Part shown: positions 54,440 to 63,203 of the stretch, one piece after another
Numbering within the stretch: position 1 is the stretch's first letter
Layout of the letters: each line of letters starts with the position of its first letter
Source of the DNA: Alphaproteobacteria bacterium
Lineage (GTDB): Bacteria > Pseudomonadota > Alphaproteobacteria > UBA8366
Length of the DNA: 64,000 nt
Assembly: GCA_009377445.1 (NCBI GenBank)
Contig: WHUA01000015.1
Span: 1 to 64,000, forward strand
Direction of reading: 5' to 3'
Position numbers and translations under genes: made by a program
Notes under the pieces: generated by a model
The model's database searches: none
The model's input: the letters and a program-made list of their open reading frames with translations, nothing else
What the model was told of the DNA's origin: nothing

Positions 54440-54787
54440 TTAGCCGGCTCTGGGAGGCGACGGGTCTGGTGAGGATACCCTGCCGGACGAGACCAAGTCG
54501 GAGGATGGCGGCAACCGGGGCACCTGAGCGGTAACGACGACCGGTCCCGACGGCAGTACCGCGACCGGAGCAACAGTACAGGCCGGATGACACATTCCCG
54601 CTTGGGCGCCGCCGTCGTCGGTACAGCCGCCACAGCCGCCTTGTCCCGATCCGCTCATATCGGATGCGATGGTCATCTTCACCGCCATACCGCTCGCCTG
54701 AACCGCAGAGAGGCTCATGCCCAAGGCCACCAGGACCCCGAGGAGCAAGGCAAGCAATCTGCGCGATGGTCTGCGTCCCATCATCAT
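54440..54787 (-). CDS. Small secreted cysteine-rich protein of the copper locus
   Basis: About 115 residues. The N-terminus MMMGRRPSRRLLALLLGVLVALGMSLSAVQA is a clear signal peptide. The mature part has GGCGGCTDDGGAQAGMCHPAC, a cluster of four to five cysteines and a histidine that could bind copper or form disulphides, and a Pro/Ser-rich end. I do not know the family; proteins of this shape occur upstream of copper oxidase genes. It is 127 bases upstream of the oxidase on the same strand. Confidence 0.65.
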   Translation of the reverse strand: MMMGRRPSRRLLALLLGVLVALGMSLSAVQASGMAVKMTIASDMSGSGQGGCGGCTDDGGAQAGMCHPACTVAPVAVLPSGPVVVTAQVPRLPPSSDLVSSGRVSSPDPSPPRAG

Positions 54788-54884
54788 GCGAATATGATCA
54801 TAGCGATTGCGAAGTGCAAGGCGGATCACGAGTCTGCGACTGTCAGGCGCACAGCGACGCTTGGCGGTATTCCTGGGGGAAGAC

Positions 54885-55007
54885 ATGCATATGGACGGCA
54901 TGGGATGGATGATGGGCGGTATGACCCTGCTGGGCCTCTTAGCCCTCGTCGTGCTGGTGCTCGGGATCCTCGCGCTCGTGAAGTATCTGAGATCGGGCGG
55001 AAAGTGA
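54885..55007 (+). CDS. Very small membrane protein
   Basis: A 40-residue protein: a Met/His/Gly-rich start (MHMDGMGWMMGGM), one hydrophobic helix (LLGLLALVVLVLGILALV) and a basic tail (KYLRSGGK). GGGGGAAG at 54875-54882 is a good ribosome binding site. The methionine-rich head next to copper genes suggests a metal-related role, and similar small proteins are found in heavy-metal resistance loci; it is short enough to be missed by gene callers. Confidence 0.65.
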   Translation: MHMDGMGWMMGGMTLLGLLALVVLVLGILALVKYLRSGGK

Positions 55008-55100
55008 CTTGCGGCAAATCGGCTGTGAACGGACGTTGAATCAGGCGTGCTGCATGCTGACTCCTCTCCGACCAGTGCGACGCAACAAAAAGGCCGGTCC

Positions 55101-55790
55101 ATGTACGAGCTCTACATCGCCAACAAGAACTACTCGTCCTGGTCGCTGCGTCCCTGGGCGCTGATGCGCGAGCGCGCGATTCCGTTCGAGGAGCGACGGG
55201 TTCTCCTCAGCGAAGGATCGAACTGGGACGCCTATCGCAAATTCTCGCCGAACGGCCGCGTGCCGTGCCTGGTGGACGGCGACACGAGCGTGTGGGAATC
55301 GCTCGCCATCGCCGAATACCTCGCCGAGCGCCATAAGGGGATCTGGCCCGAAGATCCGGCGGCGCGCGCCTGGGCGCGCTGCGCCGCGGCCGAGATGCAC
55401 GCCGGCTTCGCCGCGCTGCGCGACGTCTGCACGATGAGTGTCGGCATCCGCGTCCGCCTGCGCGACACGCCGCCGGCTTTGGCGCGCGACGTCGCCCGGA
55501 TCGCCGAGCTGTGGAACGAGGGCCTCGGCCGCTTCGGAGGCCCGTTCCTCGCCGGCGAGACCTTCACCGCGGCCGACGCATTCTTCGCACCGGTCGCCTT
55601 CCGCGTGCAGACCTATGCCCTCGCGCTCGATGGCGCCGCCGCGCCCTACGCGCAACGCCTGCTCGCGCTCCCGTCGCTGCGCGATTGGGAAGCTGCGGCG
55701 CTGCAGGAAACGACCCGCGAGCCCGGCCAGGAGGACGAGGCGAAGCGCGCGGGCGAATGTATCGAGGACCGGCGGGCACCCCCCACCTAA
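55101..55790 (+). CDS. Glutathione S-transferase family protein
   Basis: It is a cytosolic transferase of 229 residues. The N-terminal thioredoxin-like domain starts YELYIANKNYSSWSLRPWALM with the catalytic Ser/Tyr region, and the glutathione site is GRVPCLVDGDTSVWESLAIAEYL. The C-terminal helical domain has LAGETFTAADAFFAPVAFRV. Its last codons and stop (APPT, TAA) lie inside the CCTCCCCC repeat that follows, so the repeat shaped the C-terminus. Confidence 0.9.
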   Translation: MYELYIANKNYSSWSLRPWALMRERAIPFEERRVLLSEGSNWDAYRKFSPNGRVPCLVDGDTSVWESLAIAEYLAERHKGIWPEDPAARAWARCAAAEMHAGFAALRDVCTMSVGIRVRLRDTPPALARDVARIAELWNEGLGRFGGPFLAGETFTAADAFFAPVAFRVQTYALALDGAAAPYAQRLLALPSLRDWEAAALQETTREPGQEDEAKRAGECIEDRRAPPT

Positions 55791-55873
55791 GTCCTCCCCC
55801 GCAAGGGGGGGAGGACTTTGAATGCGCTCAATTTTTCCCTCCCCCCTTGCGGGGGAGGGTCAGGGTGGGGGGT
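55778..55873. repeat. CCTCCCCC/GGGGGAGG palindromic intergenic repeat, copy 2
   Basis: Same structure and nearly the same sequence as the repeat at 27104-27207: CCCCCCACCTAAGTCCTCCC at the left, GGTCAGGGTGGGGGG at the right, two GC-rich inner hairpins. It ends the GST gene and precedes chrA. Confidence 0.85.
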
Positions 55874-55929
55874 GTTTGCGGAACTCAATTCAACCCGATA
55901 TCGTATTCCGAAAATAGAGGCCCATCGCC

Positions 55930-57138
55930 ATGACGGACCGCGCCTTGCCGGCCGACCGCCCTTCGGTCGCTGCGATCTTCCTCGTCTTCCTTCGGCTCGG
56001 GCTCACCTCCTTCGGCGGGCCCGTCGCCCATCTCGGCTACTTCCGCGAGGAGTTCGTCAACCGGCGCAAGTGGCTGGACGACCGGGCCTATGCCGACCTC
56101 GTCGCGCTCTGCCAGTTCACGCCCGGCGCGGCGAGCAGCAAGGTCGGCATCGGCGTCGGCCTGACGATGGGTGGGCTGCCGGGCGCGATCGCCGCCTGGA
56201 TCGGCTTTACGCTGCCCTCGGCCCTCGCGCTCGTCCTGTTCGGCTTCGGCGTCACGACCTATAGCGAGTATCTCGACACCGGATTGCTGCACGGCCTCAA
56301 GGTCGTCGCGGTCGCGGTGGTCGCGCTCGCCGTCTGGGGCATGGCGAAGAATCTCTGCCCCGATGCGCCGCGCGCGACGATGGCCGTCGCCGCTGCGCTC
56401 GTCTTCTTGCTTTGGCCGACATCCATCGGGCAGATCGGCGCGATCGCCGCCGGCGCTCTGATCGGCTTGTTCTTCCTCGAGGACGACCGCGACGGCGGCC
56501 ATGTCGCGATGAACGTGCCGGTTGGCCGGACCGCCGGCGCCGCCGCGCTCGTCCTGTTCTTCGCGCTTTTGTTCGGGCTGCCGGTGCTCGCGGCGGCCTA
56601 TCCCGGCCACGCGCTCGCGATGTTCGACAGCTTCTACCGCACCGGATCGCTGGTGTTCGGCGGCGGGCATGTGGTGCTGCCGCTGATCCAGTCGGAAGTC
56701 GTGCCGCCGGGCTGGGTCGGCAACGATGCCTTCCTCGCCGGCTACGGCGCGGCGCAGGCGGTGCCTGGGCCGCTCTTCACCTTCTCGGCCTATCTCGGCA
56801 CGGTGTCGCAGACGCCTCCGAACGGCTGGCTCGGCGCGCTGATCTGCCTCATCGCGATCTTCCTGCCGTCATTCCTGCTGACCGTCGGCGCCCTGCCGTT
56901 CTGGGAAGAGCTGCGGCGGGTCAGGCGGATCCGCTCGGCGCTGGTCGGCGTCAACGCGGTCGTCGTCGGGCTGCTGCTGGCCGCGCTCTATAATCCCGTC
57001 TGGACCGGCGCCATCGCCGGGCCGATGGATTTCGCCCTGGCGCTCGTGGCCTTCACGCTCCTCGCCTTCTGGAAGTGGCCGCCCTGGCTCGTCGTCGTCC
57101 TCACCGCGCTCGGCGGATGGCTGCTGGCCCAAAGCTGA
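55930..57138 (+). CDS. chrA: Chromate transporter
   Basis: It is an inner-membrane chromate efflux protein of the CHR family, 402 residues in two homologous halves, each with about six hydrophobic segments. Signature blocks are SFGGPVAHLGYFREEFVNRRKWLDD in the first half and VFGGGHVVLPLIQSEVVPPGWV, AVPGPLFTFSAYLG in the second. The order and length are those of full-length ChrA. It lies between the GST gene and a substrate-binding protein gene; no chrB regulator is next to it. Confidence 0.92.
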   Translation: MTDRALPADRPSVAAIFLVFLRLGLTSFGGPVAHLGYFREEFVNRRKWLDDRAYADLVALCQFTPGAASSKVGIGVGLTMGGLPGAIAAWIGFTLPSALALVLFGFGVTTYSEYLDTGLLHGLKVVAVAVVALAVWGMAKNLCPDAPRATMAVAAALVFLLWPTSIGQIGAIAAGALIGLFFLEDDRDGGHVAMNVPVGRTAGAAALVLFFALLFGLPVLAAAYPGHALAMFDSFYRTGSLVFGGGHVVLPLIQSEVVPPGWVGNDAFLAGYGAAQAVPGPLFTFSAYLGTVSQTPPNGWLGALICLIAIFLPSFLLTVGALPFWEELRRVRRIRSALVGVNAVVVGLLLAALYNPVWTGAIAGPMDFALALVAFTLLAFWKWPPWLVVVLTALGGWLLAQS

Positions 57139-57229
57139 CAACGGCGGCGAATACCGATAAAAGATAAGGACCGAATCCGCCTTCTTTCCTCAAGACACCA
57201 GAAACGCACATCCGCAGGAGGTATCCGCC

Positions 57230-57958
57230 ATGCCAAGCAAGGAAGTCATTTCCCAGCTCGCCCCGACCGGCACGCTTCGCGCCGGGATCAACATGTCCAA
57301 CTTCCTGCTGGTGACGGGCAAGACCCCGTCCGGCGACCCGGACGGCGTCTCGCCGGACCTCGCGCGGGAAATCGCCAAGCGCCTCGGCGTGCCCGTCAAG
57401 CTGGTGCCCTTCCCCTCGCCGGACAAGCTGGTCGACGCGGCGGGCAGCAACGCATGGGACATCGGCCTGGTCGGCGCGGAGCCGCAGCGCGAATTGAAGA
57501 TGGGCTTCACCGCGGCCTATGCCGAGATCGAGGCGACCTACATGGTGCGCAAGGACTCGCCGCTCAAATCCTGCGCCGAGGCCGATCGCGAGGGCGTCAG
57601 CATCATCACCCGCGGCGGCAGCGCCTACGGGCTCTGGCTCGAACGGAACATCAAGAACGCCAAGCTCGTCCTGACCGAAACCGGCGAGCAAGCGAAAGAG
57701 CGCTTCGCCGGCGAGAACATCGACGCCTTCGCCGGCCTCCGGAACGGCCTCATGAAGGACGTCGAGAAGAACCCCGGCATGCGCATCCTCTCCGGCCAGT
57801 TCTCCTCGGTCCAGCAGGCGGTCGGCACCCTCAAGGAGAACGAGGCCGCCGTCGCCTATCTTCGCGAGGTCGTCGAGGACGCCAAGGCGTCCGGCCTGAT
57901 CGCGCGCTTCATCGAAAAGCACAAGGCGAACGGCCTGACGGTGGCGCCGGCCGGCTGA
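57230..57958 (+). CDS. SBP_bac_3-type binding protein without a signal peptide
   Basis: It has 242 residues and the amino-acid binding fold: TLRAGINMSNFLL, DGVSPDLAREIAKRLGVPVKLV, AWDIGLVGAEPQRELKMGFT and KDVEKNPGMRIL. The first residues (MPSKEVISQLAPTG) contain no export signal, and no upstream start supplies one. It may be cytoplasmic, perhaps a dehydratase-like or sensory relative of the family. CAGGAGG at 57216-57222 fits the ATG. It is followed 79 bases on by the gamma-glutamyltransferase homologue. Confidence 0.82.
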   Translation: MPSKEVISQLAPTGTLRAGINMSNFLLVTGKTPSGDPDGVSPDLAREIAKRLGVPVKLVPFPSPDKLVDAAGSNAWDIGLVGAEPQRELKMGFTAAYAEIEATYMVRKDSPLKSCAEADREGVSIITRGGSAYGLWLERNIKNAKLVLTETGEQAKERFAGENIDAFAGLRNGLMKDVEKNPGMRILSGQFSSVQQAVGTLKENEAAVAYLREVVEDAKASGLIARFIEKHKANGLTVAPAG

Positions 57959-58037
57959 TCCCGGGCGCCCTTTTCCCGCGCGGAGAATTGACGCTAAACT
58001 CGAACGACGCCGCCCACCCTGCTTCTTGGAGGAAGCC

Positions 58038-59750
58038 ATGCCCTATCAACCGACGATGCTGGGAACCCGCTACATGGTCTCGGCCGGCCACTATCTCGCC
58101 ACCCAGGCCGGCTTCAACATCCTGGAAGCGGGCGGCAATGCGGTGGACGCGGGCGTGGCGGCGGGCATGGCGCTCGCCGTCGTGCAGAGCGACATCGTCA
58201 ACTGCGGCGGCGTCGCGCCGATGATCATCTACCTCGCCGAGAAGAACGAGGTGGTGACGGTCAGCGGCCTCGGCTGGTGGCCGAAGGCGGCGAAACTCGA
58301 GATCTTCCTCCGCGAGCACAACGGCACCGTCCCGGCGGGCGTCCGCCGCTCGGTCATGCCGGCCGCGCCGGACGCCTGGCTCACCGCGCTCAAGCATTTC
58401 GGCACCAAGAGCTTCGGCGAGGTCGCGCACGCCGCCATCCGCTACGCGCGGGACGGCTTCCCGATGCATCCGACCTACCGCGGCACGATCGAAAAGGCGC
58501 AGGAGGGTTACAGCCGCTTCCCGTCGAACATGTCGGTGATGCTGCCGAACGGCCGCATTCCGGCAGTCGGCGACAATTTCGTGCAGGCCGACCTCGCCCG
58601 CACGCTGCAATACATGGTCGACCAGGAGACGGCGGCGGCGAAGAAGGGCCGCGAGGCCGGGCTCGACGCGGCGCGCGCCGCCTTCTACGAGGGTGACATC
58701 GCCAAGGCCATCGCCAAGTTCCACCGCGAGCAGGGCGGCTTCATCACGGAGGAAGACCTCCGCAACTTCAAAGTCGGCATCGAGCCGCCGGTCAAGCGCC
58801 GCTACTGGGGCATCGACGTGTACACCTGCGGCGTCTGGTGCCAGGGGCCGGTGCTGCTGCAGATGATGGCGCTGCTGGAGAGCTACGACCTCAAGCAGAT
58901 GGGCCACAACTCGGTCGACTACATCCACACGCTGTCGGAGGCGATCAAGCTCTCCTTCGCCGACCGCGAGCGCTTCTACGGCGACCCGCGCTACATCGAC
59001 GTGCCGCTCGAGACGCTGCTGTCGAAGGACTACAACCGCGGCCGGCAGGAGATGATCCGGCGCGACGAAGCGTGGCCGGACATGCCGCCGCACGGCGCGA
59101 TTCCCGGCTTCGAAGCCGTCGCCGCCAAGGCGCTGACGCCGCCGAAGGCGCCGGAATACCTCGGCCACGACACCTCCTATGCCTGCGCGATCGACGCCAA
59201 GGGCAACACCTTCTCGACCACGCCCTCGGATAGCTGCGGCGCGTCGCCGATCATTCCGGGGCTGGGCCTAATCGCGTCCAGCCGCGGCTCGCAGAACTGG
59301 GCGGTCGAAGGCCACGCTTCGGCGATCGCGCCGGGCAAGCGCCCGCGCCTCACGCCGAACCCGGCGCTCGCCATGATCGACGGCAAGATGACGATGCCTT
59401 TCGGCACCCCCGGCGGCGACGTGCAGTGCCAGGCGATGCTGCAGGTCTTCCTCAACATCCATCAGTTCGGCATGGACCCGCAGACGGCGATCGAGGCGCC
59501 CCGCTTCGCGACCTACAGCCACCCCAGTTCCTTCGCGCCGCACGAGGCGGACCCGGGCGTGCTGAAGATCGAGAACCGGATCGACCAGTCGGCCGGCGAC
59601 GCGCTCGCTACGAAGGGTCACAAGGTCGAATGGTGGCCCGAGATCACCCGCGCGGCCGGGGCGGTCTGCACCATCGTCCACGACCGCGAAGCGAAAAAGC
59701 TGACCGGCGGCGCCGACCCGCGCCGCATGTCCCGCGCGATGGGGTGGTGA
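58038..59750 (+). CDS. Gamma-glutamyltransferase family protein
   Basis: It is an N-terminal nucleophile hydrolase of 570 residues. The self-cleavage region is GHDTSYACAIDAKGNTFSTTPSD, with Thr379 as the expected nucleophile, and NAVDAGVAAGMALAVVQSDIVNCGG is near the start. ATG 58038 follows GGAGGAAG. There is no signal peptide, so the protein is probably cytoplasmic, unlike GgtA. Members include cephalosporin acylases and enzymes of unknown substrate. It follows a binding-protein gene, which suggests action on an imported amide. Confidence 0.88.
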   Translation: MPYQPTMLGTRYMVSAGHYLATQAGFNILEAGGNAVDAGVAAGMALAVVQSDIVNCGGVAPMIIYLAEKNEVVTVSGLGWWPKAAKLEIFLREHNGTVPAGVRRSVMPAAPDAWLTALKHFGTKSFGEVAHAAIRYARDGFPMHPTYRGTIEKAQEGYSRFPSNMSVMLPNGRIPAVGDNFVQADLARTLQYMVDQETAAAKKGREAGLDAARAAFYEGDIAKAIAKFHREQGGFITEEDLRNFKVGIEPPVKRRYWGIDVYTCGVWCQGPVLLQMMALLESYDLKQMGHNSVDYIHTLSEAIKLSFADRERFYGDPRYIDVPLETLLSKDYNRGRQEMIRRDEAWPDMPPHGAIPGFEAVAAKALTPPKAPEYLGHDTSYACAIDAKGNTFSTTPSDSCGASPIIPGLGLIASSRGSQNWAVEGHASAIAPGKRPRLTPNPALAMIDGKMTMPFGTPGGDVQCQAMLQVFLNIHQFGMDPQTAIEAPRFATYSHPSSFAPHEADPGVLKIENRIDQSAGDALATKGHKVEWWPEITRAAGAVCTIVHDREAKKLTGGADPRRMSRAMGW

Positions 59751-59787
59751 GGGCAGAACCTCGTCAGCGCCGCGAACGCTGGAGAGC

Positions 59788-59872
59788 ACTCATCCTTCGA
59801 CAAGCTCAGGATGAGGTCTATATCGTTGATCCACAAATCAGATCCTCATGCTGAGCCTGTCGAAGCATGAGG
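59788..59872. repeat. Palindromic intergenic element, copy I
   Basis: Arms with CTTCGACAAGCTCAG (59795-59809) and CTGAGCCTGTCGAAG (59850-59864) around an AT-rich spacer with GTTGATCC. It lies between convergent genes. Confidence 0.85.
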
Positions 59873-59899
59873 CGGCCCGGTATTAGGGAAGCATGCTCT

Positions 59900-60103
59900 T
59901 CACGGCAGCCGCCGCCGCGGCGGGCCGTCGTGGTGCGCGGCGTTCCACAGGCGCTTCCACTCGCCCCATTGCTTGTTCGTGCCGATGGCGATGGTGACGC
60001 CGCATTTGTCGCAACGGCATTCCGAATGCTGCTGCAGCCAGTCGAACGGCTTCCGCGTGATTCCGCTGCAGCTTGCGCAAACGAGATCGAGAGTCTCTTC
60101 CAT
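59900..60103 (-). CDS. Small zinc-ribbon-like protein
   Basis: A 67-residue protein with four cysteines in two pairs: VCASCSG and CRCDKCGV, a zinc-ribbon spacing. The C-terminus is basic and Trp/His-containing (KRLWNAAHHDGPPRRR). It is 15 bases downstream of the phasin gene and likely co-transcribed with it. GGAGAG lies upstream of the start. I do not know its function. Confidence 0.7.
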   Translation of the reverse strand: MEETLDLVCASCSGITRKPFDWLQQHSECRCDKCGVTIAIGTNKQWGEWKRLWNAAHHDGPPRRRLP

Positions 60104-60117
60104 CGGAGAGCCCTCCC

Positions 60118-60564
60118 TTATTTCTTGGATTTCGCGGAGCGTCCGGCCGCCTTCGTCACCTGCTGCCGCAGCTCCTTGATACCTTCGTCCATCCGCTTGT
60201 TGAGGATTTCCATGCTCTCCGCCTGCGACTGGGCGACGAGCTCGGCGAAGCTCCGCACGTTCCGTATCCCGTCCTCGATCGCCTTGATCGCCGCTTCCGT
60301 CCCGCGCGCCGACCGATCGACAATATCGCCCCCGGCGCCGATGTCGCCCGCGGCGGCGCTCCAGTTGCTGAGCGCGGCCTGAACGATCTGCTGCTCGCGC
60401 TCCGCGATCTTCTGCATGTTCTCGGCGATCTTCTGGTTCGCGGCGACCAGCGCCTCGATATTCTTCTGCTGCGCCTCCATGATGGCCTGCGCATCGACGT
60501 TGGGCACATTGAATTGCTTGAGCAAAGCTTCGAAATCGAACATGGGAAATTGATTTGCCGCCAT
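60118..60564 (-). CDS. Phasin family protein
   Basis: It is a granule-associated protein of 148 residues. The sequence is helical and amphipathic with repeated Gln/Asn-rich heptads (MEAQQKNIEALVAANQKIAENMQKIAEREQQI), followed by the KKR-rich end KAAGRSAKSKK. MFDFEALLKQFNVPNVD is the usual phasin N-terminus. Phasins coat polyhydroxyalkanoate granules, so the organism probably stores PHA. No PHA synthase lies in this window. Confidence 0.88.
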   Translation of the reverse strand: MAANQFPMFDFEALLKQFNVPNVDAQAIMEAQQKNIEALVAANQKIAENMQKIAEREQQIVQAALSNWSAAAGDIGAGGDIVDRSARGTEAAIKAIEDGIRNVRSFAELVAQSQAESMEILNKRMDEGIKELRQQVTKAAGRSAKSKK

Positions 60565-60797
60565 CGGATAGGGCTCCCGTCCGGTTGGTATTCGCGAGAT
60601 CTCCCCTGCAACGCGCTATGGCGCCATTAAACCAGACAAACGGCCGTGATGATATAAGACTCGGGACCGGCGCGGCGGCGCCGGCGATGCGAACCGATCA
60701 CGCAACTGTGAATACCGAATCTTGCCCGCCTCGTGGGACGCTCGCGCCATCCGTTGCCGGCAAACATCGGCCGGCAAACTTCGGAAGGACATCGATC

Positions 60798-61274
60798 ATG
60801 GCCGAGGCCCCGCTTCGTTCGTCCGTTCGCATCCGCCCCTCCCCCGCGAGGCTGGCGCTCGGCTTTGCCGCCGGGTTCCTGGCGGTGCTCGTGTTCCATC
60901 AAGGCATGTATGCCTTTCTGTATGCGATCGGGTTCATCGCGAACCCGCCCTATCCGGTGCAGCCGATCCCGCCGTTCGGCCTGCCGCGGTTTTGGTCGCT
61001 CGCATTCTGGGGCGGCGTATGGGGAATCGTCTTCGTTCTGGTCGAGCAATATTTTCCGCGCGGCGCGAAATACTGGCTGGCGGCGCTGCTGTTCGGCGCA
61101 CTGGCGCCGTCGCTGGTCTACTGGTTCATCGTCGCGCCGATCAAGGGCACGCCGATCGCGGGCGGCTGGAAGATCGACGCCATGACGCGCGGCCTGATCC
61201 TGAACGGCGCCTGGGGCCTGGGCACCGCAGCCGTGCTCTGGCTTTTCGCGCGGGTGTCGGGCAGCAGACCCTGA
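60798..61274 (+). CDS. Hypothetical membrane protein
   Basis: Of 158 residues, about four hydrophobic segments: LALGFAAGFLAVLVFHQGMYAFLYAIGF, FWSLAFWGGVWGIVFVLVE, YWLAALLFGALAPSLVYWFIV and LILNGAWGLGTAAVLWLF. It is similar in layout to small uncharacterised alphaproteobacterial membrane proteins. GGAAGGA at 60783-60789 supports ATG 60798. No partner gene is evident. Confidence 0.75.
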   Translation: MAEAPLRSSVRIRPSPARLALGFAAGFLAVLVFHQGMYAFLYAIGFIANPPYPVQPIPPFGLPRFWSLAFWGGVWGIVFVLVEQYFPRGAKYWLAALLFGALAPSLVYWFIVAPIKGTPIAGGWKIDAMTRGLILNGAWGLGTAAVLWLFARVSGSRP

Positions 61275-61293
61275 CGGCCCGACAATCGTGCCG

Positions 61294-61402
61294 GCTCATG
61301 CTTCGTCCCTCGACGAGCTCGGGATGAGGAAGCTCAGCATGAGGGGAATAGTTTTGCTAAATCAATAAAATAGACCTCATCCTGAGCCTGTCGAAGGATG
61401 AG
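61294..61402. repeat. Palindromic intergenic element, copy J
   Basis: The left arm is doubled and partly inverted (CTTCGTCCCTCGACGAGCTC, then AGCTCAGCATGAGG), the spacer is AT-rich with AAATCAATAAAATAGAC, and the right arm CTGAGCCTGTCGAAG (61382-61396) follows. The stop of the pabBC gene (TCA at 61377-61379) lies within the right arm. Confidence 0.8.
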
Positions 61403-63203
61403 TGCTCGCCGGTGTGAATGCCACCGCCACCGCGCGAACCAGGCCGCGGACGGAATTGCCGAGGAAGATGCGATCGGCCGTTTGCAGATCCTCGAGCCGC
61501 AGGACCGCCTCTTCGACCTTGCGCGCCGGGTCAGCGAACAGCGCGCGGCGCAGCGTGCCGTTCAGCAGGCCGCAGCCGACCGGGGGAGTCAAAAGCCGGC
61601 CGCCGCGCTCGACGAACAGGTTGGTGAAGCTGCCCTCGGTCAGCTCGTCCCGTTCGTTCAGGAACAGCGCCTCGTCGCAGCCGGTCTCCGCTGCCAGCCG
61701 CTCGCGCGTGCCGTCGTAGAACCGGCGCCGCGTCGTCTTGTGAAACAGGAATCGGTCGGCGCTCGCGGTGCGCTCGCGAGCAATTGCATAGCGCATGACC
61801 GCGGCCGTGGGGGCGATCGCAACGGCGGCGATGCGGAGCCGCCCGTCCTCGTCGAGGGTGAGCCTCACGCGCTGCAGCGGCGCGTCGAAGGCGGCGGCTT
61901 CGCCGGCAAGCGCCGCGCGCGCCGCGGCCTCGTCGTGCGGGTAGCCGAAATACGCCGCCGAGGCCGCCAGCCGCTGCATGTGCCCGTCCAGCAGCCAGTA
62001 GCCGCGCCCGCGCTCCCACCGGATCGTCTCGATCAGCTCGAACGGCTCTTCGCCGGCGGCCGCGAAGGCAGCCTTCAGCAGGCATTCGTTGTATTCCGCC
62101 GGACCGTCGGAATCGTGCACGATGCCGCTGCCGATGCCCATCTCCCCGGCCCCGCCGGCGGCGATATGGAGCGTGCGGATGGCGACGTTGAGATCGACCG
62201 AGCCGTCCGGCCCGAATGCGCCGATCGCGCCGGTGTACACGCCGCGCGGTTCGTCCTCCAATTCGCGGATGATCTCCATGGCGCGGATCTTGGGCGCGCC
62301 GGTGACCGAGCCGCACGGAAAGACATGCCGCAGCAGCGCGGGGATGCCGATGCCCGGCTTGAGGCGCGCCCGCACGCCGGACGTCATCTGGTGCAGCGTG
62401 CGGTAGGTCTCGACCGTGAACATGTCGGTCACGGCGACCGAGCCGATCTCGGCGACGCGCCCGAGATCGTTCCGCATCAGGTCGAGGATCATCAGGTTTT
62501 CGGCGCGCGACTTTTCGTCCGCACGGAGAAAGGCGACGTGGTCCGCATCCTCTTCCGGCGTGCGGCCCCGCGCCATCGTGCCCTTCATGGGCCGCATCTC
62601 CGCAATCCCGTCGCGGCAGCGCAGGAATTGCTCCGGCGAGAAGGACAGGACGTGAAAATCCTCCGCCGCGATGAGGGCGCCGTGCCGAACCCTCTGATGG
62701 CGCCGCAATTCGCCATACAGGGCAATCGGATCGCCGCCGCAGTGGAAGCGGTGCTTGAATGTCAGGTTCACCTGGTAGACGTCGCCGGCGGCGATGTACG
62801 CCTTCACCCGGTGGAGCTTCGGCAGATAGCTTTCGCGGTCGAGCGTGGCGCGCAGATCGAGGGGCGCGGCGGGCGCCTCCTCGGCAAGCAGCCGCTCCAC
62901 CTCGCCCGACGATAGCGCGTCGCAGGCGCGGAAGACGCCGAACCAGAGGAGCGGCTGGCATCGCGCGGCCGGCAACGCCGCCGCGAGCTTCGGCTCCGCC
63001 AGATAGCCGAGCTCGTAGCTGAGAAAACCCGCGAGGTGATACCCGTCGCGGAGCGCACTCTCCATGGCCGCGATCGATGCGGGAACGGCGGCGGGGTCGT
63101 CGCAGCGGACGACGCGGACGGCATCGCGGAAGAGGCGGCAACGGCCATTCGGCGTGAGACTGTCATCGAGCAGGACGAAGGGCCGCTGCGGCGGCAGGCT
63201 CAT
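61377..63203 (-). CDS. pabB: Aminodeoxychorismate synthase I / aminodeoxychorismate lyase fusion
   Basis: It is a bifunctional enzyme of folate synthesis, 608 residues. The N-terminal chorismate-binding domain (about 80-370) has YQVNLTFKHRF, LSFSPEQFLRC, MRPMKGTMARGRTPEED, and FPCGSVTGAPKIRAMEII. The C-terminal fold-IV PLP domain (about 390-600) is PabC-like (ETIRWERGRGYWLLDGHMQRL, ...LFLNERDELTEGSFTNLFV). Together they convert chorismate to p-aminobenzoate, with PabA encoded elsewhere. The last residues (STHPSTGSG) and the stop come from the palindromic repeat. Start overlaps the glycosyltransferase stop (ATGA). Confidence 0.92.
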   Translation of the reverse strand: MSLPPQRPFVLLDDSLTPNGRCRLFRDAVRVVRCDDPAAVPASIAAMESALRDGYHLAGFLSYELGYLAEPKLAAALPAARCQPLLWFGVFRACDALSSGEVERLLAEEAPAAPLDLRATLDRESYLPKLHRVKAYIAAGDVYQVNLTFKHRFHCGGDPIALYGELRRHQRVRHGALIAAEDFHVLSFSPEQFLRCRDGIAEMRPMKGTMARGRTPEEDADHVAFLRADEKSRAENLMILDLMRNDLGRVAEIGSVAVTDMFTVETYRTLHQMTSGVRARLKPGIGIPALLRHVFPCGSVTGAPKIRAMEIIRELEDEPRGVYTGAIGAFGPDGSVDLNVAIRTLHIAAGGAGEMGIGSGIVHDSDGPAEYNECLLKAAFAAAGEEPFELIETIRWERGRGYWLLDGHMQRLAASAAYFGYPHDEAAARAALAGEAAAFDAPLQRVRLTLDEDGRLRIAAVAIAPTAAVMRYAIARERTASADRFLFHKTTRRRFYDGTRERLAAETGCDEALFLNERDELTEGSFTNLFVERGGRLLTPPVGCGLLNGTLRRALFADPARKVEEAVLRLEDLQTADRIFLGNSVRGLVRAVAVAFTPASTHPSTGSG

